64,000 nt of DNA from Tretioscincus oriximinensis. Taxonomy: Eukaryota; Chordata; Lepidosauria; Squamata; Gymnophthalmidae. Shown here piece after piece: positions 36,201-48,200 of the stretch (the stretch's first letter is position 1; every line of letters begins with the position of its first letter). The notes under the pieces were generated by a model. It was not told the origin of the DNA. It made no database searches and was given only the letters and a program-made list of their open reading frames with translations. The stretch spans positions 1,718,868 to 1,782,867 of the forward strand of contig JAJVDF010000236.1 in NCBI GenBank assembly GCA_022410635.1. Reading direction: 5' to 3'. The position numbers and the translations under genes are program-made.

Positions 36201-39200
36201 GCAAATAAGTTAATAAATGAATGAATGAATAAGGGATTTTGTTCTCTTGATCCTTCTTCTTGGACTTTTTCGCACATTCACTTTTTTTTTAGTATATATT
36301 TTTGTTGTTATTATCATTATGATAATATTATGTACATATGTATATACATATACAAACTCTCACAATCTGTATGCTGTACTTAACAAACACATAACAATGA
36401 ACAAACCAACACAAAACATAAAGCAACACAATAAACACCCTCCCTGTTGGGGGAATTACAAAAAAATTACAACCATTTGTACATAAGAGGGAAGATTTGC
36501 AATTCAACATTATGCCATTGGGACTCAGGTCTTCTTCCAGACATATATCTAAGTATCTGTTCCCATTTTGGTTTAACTCTGGGAAGATTAGATAATCCAC
36601 AGTACCTTTGCCTTAATTCATATGCAAAATCAAACCTCATTGCTTCTACTTTATCCAGTTTTCCACTGTCCTCTTTGTTGCATCTTACCAACCATAGCGT
36701 CTGGTCAGATGGGCCGCAGAAATTAAATTACAATACAAATAACAGTCCTCTTTGTATTGATGCATAATTTTTTTATCTAACAAAACCCATTTTTCAAAAG
36801 TCCATTGTATGCTTTTGCCCGTGATAACGTCTAGGATGGCTTGAATTGTTACCCAAAATTTCTGAATCTGTGGGCATTACCACCAGATGTGACCATAATT
36901 GGCCGGTAGATTATAGCAATGCCAGCAGTTTGGGGGGGATGTTGGAATTCATATGAGTGAATTGCGCCGGGGTTCTGTACCATATGCACCTTCCCTTAGT
37001 GGANCACATTTCTTGATGACTTACCGACACCAAGTAGTTGCGTTTCCAAGAACGTCCACAGCCCCAGTTTTTGCGCAGCCCTTGCAGAACATCCAGGGCG
37101 GCCACCTTAGCTGTGATTTGCTCCATGTCGGAGGGAGGTATGTTCTTGACAATCTGCCTGGCTCGCCACCTGCCCAAAATAAATCCAGGGACAGCTTAGA
37201 GACACATTGGGCATAGTCTTTATAGGGGCCTTAGTCTGTGGCTGCTTCCAGACAGCAATAAATAGGCAATGAGTGACCTAAAAAAGATCCTGCACTCTTA
37301 CGGTCACTCTTCCCACACATGCTGGAAACACCTGTCAGTCCACTTCAGAACATGCTCGCTTGGGGCTACAGGAAGTCAGTCAAGCTTCTGAGGAACGGAA
37401 GCACAACAGGAAGAAACAACACAGGAAAGGAGAAGGAGTAACATGGGGAGAAGAAGATTAAGCTAGGCCCCCTTTTGTTCAGCTTGCTCCCAGAAAGCAA
37501 AGCGCAACCATCCCGTCCTTGTTGCTATTTGCCCTCTCTGGTCTTGCTACCTGCGGAAGATGAGTCTGCTGTTCTCCTGGAACTGGGCCAGCACAGCCGG
37601 TGGCTCTGGCCATTCCACGCTCTTGCCATAGTCCGGCATACTCCGAACTGCCTGGAAACGGTGCACCAGCTCCAGCAGGTAGGACTTCACCTTGTAGCGC
37701 TTGAAGTAGGCCATGATGGTGTAGATGGCACGCAGGCGTCGGCACCGTTGCCGGGCCAGGGCTCCCCTCCAGGCCTGCGAAAAAAGGACACGTCAGAACA
37801 CCACCATTCAAGCACAGGCATCCGGGTGGCCTTCATGGCGCAGGGTGGTGAAATGGTCTTTCAACAATGCCCCCTGGTCCTAGTGTTTAAGAGGCGATCT
37901 GATTGAAGTGTATAAAATCATGCTCGGGATGGATAAGGGGAATAGAGAAAAAATATTTTCCTATTCCCCTTATCCCACCCCATGCATGATTTTATACACC
38001 TCAGTCAGATCACCTCTTTTGAGGCTGAAGGGTTCCAGACGTTGCAGCTTCACTTCATAAGAGATTTTGTTCCAGTCCTTTGATCTTGTTGTTCTTTTCT
38101 GCAGCTTCTGTAGTTCCACAATATCCTTTTGTGAGATGTGGTGACCAGAGTTGTACACAGGGTTCCAAATGTGGCCTCACCACAGGTTTATAAAGAGGCC
38201 AAACAACCCTTGCTGACTTCTTTTCGATTCCTTTCCTAACCATCCCTAACACTGGATTTGCTTTTTTCACTGTTGCTGCACACTGGGTTGACCCCTTCAT
38301 TGAATTGTCCACCAGCACCCCAAGATCCTTTTCCTGCTCGGTTCCCATCAGTTGGTGGGAATAAGTGAGGTTCTTTGCCCCAGTGTGCATGACTTTGCAC
38401 TTGCTTAATTTTGCACTTGTTGAGCAAGCACACGGGCAGGTGTGTGGCTCCACTGTGGCCTGGTGTGTCCTCCTCGTACCTTCTGCAGGAGCAAGACAAT
38501 TATGGGTATCAGCTGGACCCGCTCCTGTTCCAGAGTGAAGAGGGTCTGGGGAGTGCGGATGAAGACCTTGGTGTGGCCGTAGGCGACGTCNTTTTGGAAG
38601 CCGTGCTGCTCCATCAGGGCCTCCGTGGCCTCGCGGTCAGTGGCCATGAGGTGGTTGGGCCAAGTGTACTCACAGGTCATCTTATACCTGGGGGGGGGAG
38701 GCAAATTGTGGCTAAACTGGTGCATGGTTAGGAAGACATTTTCTAAAACAGGCAGGTTGGAGATGGGGAAGGATGGATGTAGAGCTTGGCCTGGCTTGGC
38801 CCTACCCAGCACACCCTAGCAAGTCTCAAGTGCCACCACCCAATCTATACCGGAGCAGGAAGCGGCTGTACGGCTGTCGGTAGGCAAAACCAGCTCTTCG
38901 GACGCGCACATTCTCCAGCAACCCCAAATACGCCACCTGGTGGCGACAGAGCTCTTCTTCGAAGATCAAGGGGGACTTCTGAGTGTTTGGTTTGATGCAA
39001 CGAACATAATAGGGCTCCTGTTGGGGAGGAGAGAAGAGGATAGGAGAGAACCAAAGAAACAGAGTCAGAGAAGAAGAAATACACTTGTCTACAATGGCTC
39101 CTGTTGCCTCCTTTTTCTTGTTAGTCTCGAAGGCTGCTATGAGACCCCCTTGCTAGAATATCTGTTTTATCTATCTTATCTCTCAATCTAGTGGAAGAAG

Positions 39201-42200
39201 CCGTTCCAAGGCAATGAAACTGGCTGGCCCTGAATCTCTTTCCACACTCTGTGCATATATAACTAAAGCTCTTCCCACATTCCACACATTGATACGGGCC
39301 CAGCAGCACTATCTTCTGCCCTCCTCCATTGATTGATTGATTGATTTAACTTGCTTAATTTCTTATTTACATTTATATTCCTCCATATACCCAAAGGCCT
39401 CAGGGCAGATCACAATAAAAACACCCATAACACAGATTAAAATAGAACAATTAAAAACAGCACAGTGCCTCCAACAAGAGGGGACTTTTGGGCTCAGCTG
39501 AAGACAAGGGCAAACAGGTGCATCTTCACCAAGCGTCTGAACAGGTAACCCATAGGTGCCTGGGGCACCTCAGAGGGGAGGGAATTCTATAACCGGGGAG
39601 CTGCCACAGAGAAGCCTCCCAGGGGTCCAGCTGCTGAGTGAAGGAAGTGGGGCCGTCAGGAGAGACCCATCAGAGGGTCTGAGGGTGTGGGCAGGGACCT
39701 TTGGCGCACAAGCCAACCTTAGTACCATGATTTGGGCTTGGTAGCAAATGGGCCTAGGTGCAAGGATACAGCCTTGTTTTGCCCCTTTGTACATTTGAAT
39801 TTTGCTCGTCAAAGATCCACATGAGCCCATAAGGACCCTTAGGCTGGTTCTGGAGTACAAGATCTTAATCACGTGCAGTAGTCCGGGCTCTGTGTTAAGT
39901 GCTTTTTGTTTTTCCCATAATGTTCCCCTGTGCGTAGAATCAAAACTAGCAGACTGGGGGGCACCCATTAGATGCCAACGCAGGNATGGGGAGGAAGCAG
40001 GGGCAACAGCTAAGCGATAAGTGAAATAAGTGTCATACTCTTAAAAATAAGGGACATTTCACAAAGATAAGCCAAGTAATTTGCGCTGTGAGCCTTTGCC
40101 CCGAGCCCTACGGAAGGCTCCCTGCTCCCTCCCTCCTTCCATCCCGAATGGCCGCAGCCAGAGGGGGCGCATATTTAACGGGACACTGAATCATAATACA
40201 GGATGCGTCGTTTTTACCTGAAGTACAGGGCATCCCGTATAATACGGGGCAGGTGGCAAACCCAGCAACAGCGCACACATTGAACTGCCAAACCCACAAA
40301 TTCCATGTGCCAATTCCNCACTTAGCACATTTTGGAATTCTCACCAGCTGCCTGTGTGCAAAGCATTATGGACATGGTGGCTTTTAAAACAGGCAGACAG
40401 GCCCTACGTCATCAGGAACCCACTTAAGAACATAAGCACAAAAGAAAAGCCATCCTGGGTTGGGCCAAAGCCCACCTANTCCAGCATTCTGTGTCACACA
40501 GAGGCCCACCAGATGCCCCTGGGTAGTCTGAACAGAGGAAAGCAAAATATGCACCTGTTCATGCACCTGCCTGTTGCTCCATCCCGGAAGCAGCATCCAG
40601 ACATCCATCCTAGTACCCCATTTATACCTTTGGTATCCATGAACCTGTCTAGTCCTGTCTTGAAGCTATCCAAGCTGTTAGCTGCCACCACCTCTTCAGG
40701 AAGTCAATTCCACAGGCCGATGACCCTTGCCATCAGGCAATCTGGCACCCTGGCCAGGGTGGCCCTGGAAAAAGCCAGCAAGTTTAGTTCTTTCAGGAGT
40801 GGTGGAATATGTCAGCCGTAGGAGTCCAACATCTATCCTAGTAGCTATTGATACCCTTGGCTTCCATGAATTTAGCTCCCTTAAAAATCTCCAGGCTGCT
40901 AACTACTGGAATATATCCTGGAATAAAGCCATGTACAAAAAGCATCTAAGATTCCAAAAACAGCCACGATCCTTTAAAAATAAAGCCAATTTATTTTTAA
41001 AAGAGTGAGTCAACCCTACCTCAGAAGAAACTGCCTGCATGGCAATACCTGCCNGCTGTGTCTTCACACCACCAGGTCTGTGTGCCAAGTTTAGAATGAC
41101 CCAGAGCGCCTTGGGGAAAGGGAACAAGGAAAGGACCCTGCTTACCTTGGAAGCCAAATTCTCCACCAGCGCCACAATGGAGTTCTTGAAGAGGGTGGCT
41201 GCCGTCAGGGGCCTCTTGGTGACCTCGGTAATGCTTTGCTTCCCTTCGGGCCACATTTCCTGCAGAACGGGGTCCATGCTGAGGAAAAAACACAGAAAAG
41301 GAGGCCGCTGTACCTGGGTTTTATTNTGGGATAGATCTTGGACGGGGACCTGTCATCTACGTGCTTCTATGGTACTGGAGAAGGTGCAGAAAAGGGCCAC
41401 AAGAATGATCAAGGGGCTGGAGCACCTCCCTCAGGCAATCCGACTGCAACGTCTGGGCCTCTTCGGCCTCAAAAGGAGGCATTTAAGGAGGTGTAAACAA
41501 TCATGCATGGGATGGATAAGGGGAATAGAGAAATATATTTTCTCTATCACTCAACTAGGATCAGGGGGCCTTCCTTGAGACCGATGGGCAGAAGAGTGAG
41601 GCAGGCAAGGGAAAGTATTTTTTCACCCAGGGGGTCATTGGTCTGTGGAATTTACTTCCAGAAAAGGTGATGGTAGTTGGCAGCCTGGGTTTAAGACATG
41701 ATTTGGCAGGTTCATGGAAGCCAAGGGTATCAGTAGCTGCTAGGATGGATCATTTGATGCTGCCTCTGAGATGGAGCAACAGGTAGGATTCCCAAAATAC
41801 CATTTGCCTTCTTCTGTTTCAGACCACCCAGGTGCAATTGGTAGGCCAGTGTAGACTATGGTAGGCCCCATATGGCTGATCCACATGCAGTGCAGACAAT
41901 AGCAGGCCCCATTTGTGGTCTGCCATAGTGTACACTAGGATGTAGATGGCAGATCCCAAATTCCAAGACTTGAGAACAGGTGAGGGTTTTGCCTTCTTCT
42001 GTTCCAGGCTGCCCAGGGGCATCTGGTGGGCCACTGGCTGAGACAGAAGGTTGGACTAGATGGCCCAGGCCCCATTCACCAGGTTACATTGTAGAAAGGG
42101 CATTATAAATCATCACCATTATCATTTATTTATTTATTAAAACCAGGCAAACAAACAAGAAAAATACAATGATAGGCAAATAAATGGACAACCAATCTGG

Positions 42201-45200
42201 GAAATAAACTGTTTTTTCAGTTTTCTAATCAGTGCTAAATGAAACCTCAATCCCTTCCACCTGGCTCAGGTGCCCTTACCTGTTATACATGAGCCTCTTG
42301 AAGTCCTGGAAGAGAGTGTCTTTGTTCTTATCTATAAATCCCTCCACTGAATACCTGAAACAAACATGGAAAGAGGTTTTCAACTGCCTCAGACTGCTCT
42401 TGCTCTCAGATATAAGAACATAGGAACATCAGAAGAGCCATACTGGATGGGGCCAGAGCCCACCTTGTCCAGCCTTCTGACCCACACAGAGGCCCACCAG
42501 TTGCACCTGGGTAGCCTGAGCAGAAGAAAGCAAAATATGCCCCTGTTCATGACTCCCTGCAGATGCTCCAAACCTGCCCAGAATGCACCGAGCGCAAGAT
42601 TTCTAACTAGGGGTTCCCATAACACCTTACGGATTAACAAGGAAAGATAGGGAACAAGTCCATGCCTTCAGATGCTGTGGATGCTTTTGTCAGATTCTAA
42701 ACTGCCATCAGTCCACTTTAGAGTAACAGAAGCCATCAACAAAAGCTGTTTCAAAACCTGGCCTTTTGCTCATGGCCTCTATTTTTCTAAAGTGGACTGA
42801 AAATGGAGCAAAATGTATGCGAGTCCAAGGATCGAGTTCTAATTCACCTTCATTCCAAGGCTAAAGCCTGTTGCAGTCTTTACATCCTATAGGCTTCTAA
42901 TGCTTATTCTAAAACTTTGCAAATGTATTTTTCTGTCAACTTAACTAAAGCCATTTTTGTTGGTTAGGAAACCTTAAAGGCCNGGAAAAATCAGGTTCCA
43001 GGTGCGCCGGAGAAGTTATCAGAAAAGACTATAGACTTTCATTCTATTGATTGATAAAACCTGATAACTGTGCAGAGAAGGTGAAAGCTGGTCTGTGGGA
43101 TTCTAATCTAGGGTCCTTTAGCCATTTATTCTGCTCTGGGTGCTGTTTGAACTTTGTGACAAGTAGCAATTATATTGTGTTCAGGAGACTCATTTTATTA
43201 TGGATTTTTTTTGTACTTTGCTAATTTTGTTTCAAATTGTGCAAGTTCCATGAAGAGATATTTTGCTTTGCTGTGCCTAATTTTCCCTTTTGCTTTTTTA
43301 ATAAAAACCCCCTTTTTGTAGCTTTGAGGTTTGTTTAAAAATTTTGAATTAAAACTTTGGTTGTGACTCCTGGATACAGTAGAGAGTACATGTTTTCTAT
43401 CCTAGCTGTTCACTGCAAACAGCAGTTCTGCAAGCCCCATCCCCTCTATTCTTCTATTCTGAAATGCACATAACGAACAAAACTCACGTAACGTCTCCTG
43501 CGTAGTGCATGATCCGGAAATCTCGCCCAAACTCCATGGTCTTGTCCGCAGAGTTGAGCTGGAACACACAAGCAACAACTCTGCAGTAAGATGGTGCATA
43601 GCTCCGAGGCCAGGATGAGTGATGGAACAAACTCCCTGGAGACCAAAGGGTTCCCAATTCAAACCCCCAGTCTACCCCAGAAGTAGCCAATGGAAAACTA
43701 CAACTATATCTCTGGCAAGTGCCCATGCAGTCAAATCAACTTGAGCTATTGGTACACACCTCATTAAGATGGAACCAACATATACATCCCATCTCCATAA
43801 ATTCTAGCAAGCGAATCTCATAACATCCAAGAAAAAGACAGGTATCATAGAATCATAGAGTTGTAAGGGACCTCCAGGGTCACGGGTCCAATCCCCCTGG
43901 GTGAGGAACCCATAGCATCTCATAGAAAAAGATCAAAAGACCAGTCTACTTCTTCTGGTGTCAGGGTCTGACCCACAACCTTCCCTTGATACTGGATGGA
44001 AACAGAATCTTCAAGGTAAACGCCAGGTGGGTTCCTCACCTTCCGGCTGGTGTAGTGGGGGTGGCTGCCAAGCCTAGAATTCATGGATTCCAGGAAAAGG
44101 GCATCAGTGACTTTCCCTACTGTCAAGCAGGCTTCATCTAGGATGGCTATGATGCCCTTGTGAGGTTCTTCTACCAGATCCACAATGGTTTTGTTGTCAA
44201 AATAGTCAATCTGTGGAAGACAAAATACAGCCATTAGCAGATAGCAGTGGCTGAAAGAAATTTCCATGGTACCTCTTGAAGCATTTAATTAAGTTTGCAT
44301 AGAATCAGAGAGTTGGAAGGGATCACCAAGGCCATCGAATCCAACCCCCTGCTGAGTGCAGGATTCAATAAATCATCCCAGACAGNTGGCTACCATAGGA
44401 CAATGAGAATGTTCTCAAAGCCACCTGATATTATCCTCCGTCGAGGTTTCCAATCTGGTGTCCTGCAAGAACAAGACAGAGCTAGAACGAAGGGGATGAA
44501 GCCACAAAGAAGTCGACATAGATTAGAAAAAGAACTGCTTTCTGACAATGACCAACCAGTAGAGTTCTCTGTTGGGTGAAGTCTTCAAGTTAGGCAGCCA
44601 TTGATCTTGGGTGGTTTGGTGGATCCTGCATTGAGAAGGGGNGTTGGACCCCATGACCTTGGAGGTCCCTTCCAAATCTAGGATTCTTTGATTGGAAATA
44701 ATTTCCTAACTCAGAGTAGAACAGGCTACCCCAGGAGGTGACGAGTTCTGCTTTGGTAGAAGTCTTCAGGAAGGGACCGGACAGCCGTCCTTCTGGGATG
44801 GTTTAGTGAATTAGAGGGTTGGACCTTGGAGGACCTTTCCAACTCTGTAGTCAGAAGTCTTCATGATACCCTGAAATTTCAAGGCACCNGTAGACTCTCA
44901 TCACTCCAAAAAGAACAGTGCGGTCCCTGTCCATTCTTCTAACCAAACTCCCTTTCTNCGATCTAGACGGAAATGTCTAGCAAGGTTGGCCAGCCAATTC
45001 ATGACCCACAGGAAGGCTGAACTGCTTCCCCTTCCCTCCCTGCCAGCCCCTCCCCTCCTGAGCTGCAGAGGCTCACGTGTTGCCATTCGATGCCCTCGCG
45101 CTGATACTCCGCTTGCTCTTGCTGCAGGATGAGTTCAATGAAGAGCTGCTGTAGCTTTTCATTGCAGTAGTTTATGCAGAACTGCTCGAAGCTGAAAGGA

Positions 45201-48200
45201 AAGGCAGGAATGCAAAGTTTGGGACGTAACCCAGAGCTCACAGAACACTGGGGGACTCAGTAGTCGAATCTCAAAACAACCTGGGAAGAGCTCGGTTGAA
45301 CGAGGCCAGAACCCATCCAGTCCAGCCTTCTGCCTCACCCAATGCTCCACCTCTTGCCCTGGGCATCTCAAGCAGAAAGCAAAACCTCCATCCTTCCTTC
45401 TATCCCTCCATCCTTCCTCCTTCCCTCCCTTCCCTCCTTCCTTCCTCCTTCCCTCCCTTNNCTCCTTCCTTCCTCCCTCCCATCCTTCTGTCCATCCATC
45501 CTCCCTCCCTCTTTCCAAAAGAGAAACCTGCTAAAAGAAGCCATAGCCCATCTGGTCCAGCATTCTGTCTCCCACAAAGGTGCATTAATGGTTCCAGGGA
45601 ATCTCATTAAGAATGAAGGAGGAGGCAAAATCTTTACCTGCTCTCGGTCCTTGGAACAGGGATTTGTCATCCACTGGCATGTGGATGAATCAAATGGGGC
45701 CTGCCATTGTCTACACTGACCGACCAATTGCTTCTGGGAAGGCAAAACCTTCATCTGTTCTCGTTTCCCTGCAAATGGCACTTCAGGAATCCGCCCTGTT
45801 GCTCCATCCCAGAGGCAAGATCAAGAAATCCATCCTAGGAGCCACTGATGAACTTGGCTTCCACAAACTTGTCTAATCCTTTATTAACGCTATCCAGGCT
45901 GCTGGTTACCACCACATCTCCCGGAACTGAATTCACAGACCAAAACAGGAACGGTGATGTAAGGGGATAAAAGTTCGGTATTTCAACAGAGATGTAGAGT
46001 TCGAGGTCCATGTATCAGCCATGGAGGGGGGTGAGCGCCCTCTACTGGCTTTAGCTACAGCCAGTCCATCTGTTCTTAAGCAAAGACATTTGCAGGTATA
46101 TTGGTGGATACCACCATAACGTAGTGGAGAAGATAGAATACATTTCAGCCTTTGGGCAAAAAAATAGCCTTGTAAGCTGCTCTGAATATCTTTGGGTGAG
46201 AAGAGAGGGTGTAAAACTAGATTATTATCCCTCCTCTTCCTCTTCTTCACCTTTTTCTCCNTCTCCTTCTCCTGCCCTCTGAGTAAAAAAAGTATTTTAC
46301 CTTGTCTGTCTTCACTCATCTGTCCATCAACCTCAAAGAGTAGCCTCTGGTATAATGTTGTGTGATAGACAAGATAATTTTCCTCTATTCACTTCTTCTG
46401 TCCCATGCATGACTTTATATCCTTCAATAACATCACCTCTTAAATGCCATCTTTCGAGGTTCAGGAGACCCAGAGGTTGCAACCTGATTTCATAAGGGAA
46501 TTTATTCCAGCCCCTTGACCATTCTTGTTGCCTTTTTCTGCACCTTCTCCAGTTCCATAATGTTCTTTCTAAAGTGCGGTGACCAGAACTGTACACAAGA
46601 TTCCGAAGGCAGCCTCACCACGGATTTATACAGAGGCAAAATGACACTTGCAAACTTATTTTCAATTCCCTTCCCAATTACCTCTAAGGCTTCAATTGCT
46701 TCTTCCACTTGGCGTCCCTTAAGAACAGGGACCCAGTTTAGCGCTCAAACTCAGGCCTTGTGTGCTCTGGACGACTGAGAATTGGGGCTTCACCCTGCCA
46801 GCCCCCACAGAGGAAAGGTTACGTACCTGTTACTGTCAAAGATCTCGAAGCCGTAGATGTCCAGCACCCCGATCACTGTGTTCTTCCCGTGGATTCGGGC
46901 GTCGTAGTCCTTCACTTCGATCCCCTTGTTGATGCGTGACACAATCCAGCAGAAGAGCCGCTCATAGATAGCCTGCAGGGAAAGACATACAGTTGCTGAC
47001 CTTGTCATTTATTTATTTATTAACGGAATTAGCCCGTTGTTTTACGATAATGCAACAGGCTCCCTTGCTCTTATTCATGCCTCTACCCAACCACTCGGTC
47101 CCTTGCCCCCTGTGGCGTCCCCTACCTGAGGGCCCTACTATTCGATGACCCTCACANTCAGGGGTGCCACAATATCCACCCTGTTGCCCAATCCAGCACC
47201 CACGACTGCTTGGGGCAACAGTNCTATCCTCTGGCCTACACAAGGCCTCAGAGTTTACCTCAGGATGAGGGCTTTATTCACAGCCCCCACCAGTAGCCTG
47301 CTTATATTTATTGTTGTTACATAAACAAAAGAAAGAAAGAGATGATTGAACTGAAACAAATAACAAGTTTATTATTTACAAACAAGGAATAGAAGAAAGA
47401 TTAGAATAATAAAGCTTCGGCTTTTATCAAGTAAGCCTGACTCAAGCACACACACACACCAAGCAGGTGCAACATTAGTTTCCAGATCCTTAAAGAGACA
47501 GGCCCTGTCTCACTTTATTTGTTCCAGCCCCAAGTCAAGCCTCAGCTTTGACTCCTCCAGGCCACCATACACTCCCACCCCTCCCTCTGGGGCAGGTCAG
47601 AAGCAGACCCCCCTGTCCACTTGCTACACCACAAGTCTCTCTGACAGAAAGGCCTCTAGCCCTGGTCAGCTTCCCTTTTATTTGTTGACCAGCCGGCTAC
47701 TCGAGGCCCCATTGGCCGTCTCCTCCAGCCACGCCCCCTCCCAATCAGGGAACCAGTAAGCCACGCCCCTGCCCAGGCCTGCTCTTTCCCCCTCCCACTG
47801 GGATATTTGGTAAGTAAATAAAAGAAACACAAACCTCTAAAATGGAGGACGCCACATCCCCTCCCATCCCCCTTTCATTTGCTGCTTCTTTGTTTCATTC
47901 CTTCTTTTCTTTTCGTTTTTTCCCCTTCTTCCTATTCTTTCTTTTTTGTTGTTTCTTTTTCTTCCTTCCCTTCCATCTTTCATCCATTCCNTCCTTCCTT
48001 TCCCTCCCAGTATTGAGCCCTGGGGTATTCCACTTCTCACATCTTTCTACCCAAAGAACCGTCTATTTATTTCTTCCCTCTGTTTTCNGTTCTGTAGNCA
48101 TCTTCCAACCCAGGACTCTGGTGTCTGGAGGCTGCCAAAGTTCAGAGCCCTGTCATTGGTCATTATACCTCGGAATGTTGAACTCTCCCAGACGCCTTTT

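Noticed and set aside
39230..39309. C2H2 zinc-finger gene
   Set aside because: Only two degraded ECGK-type motifs within about 60 codons, no linked fingers and no splice structure.
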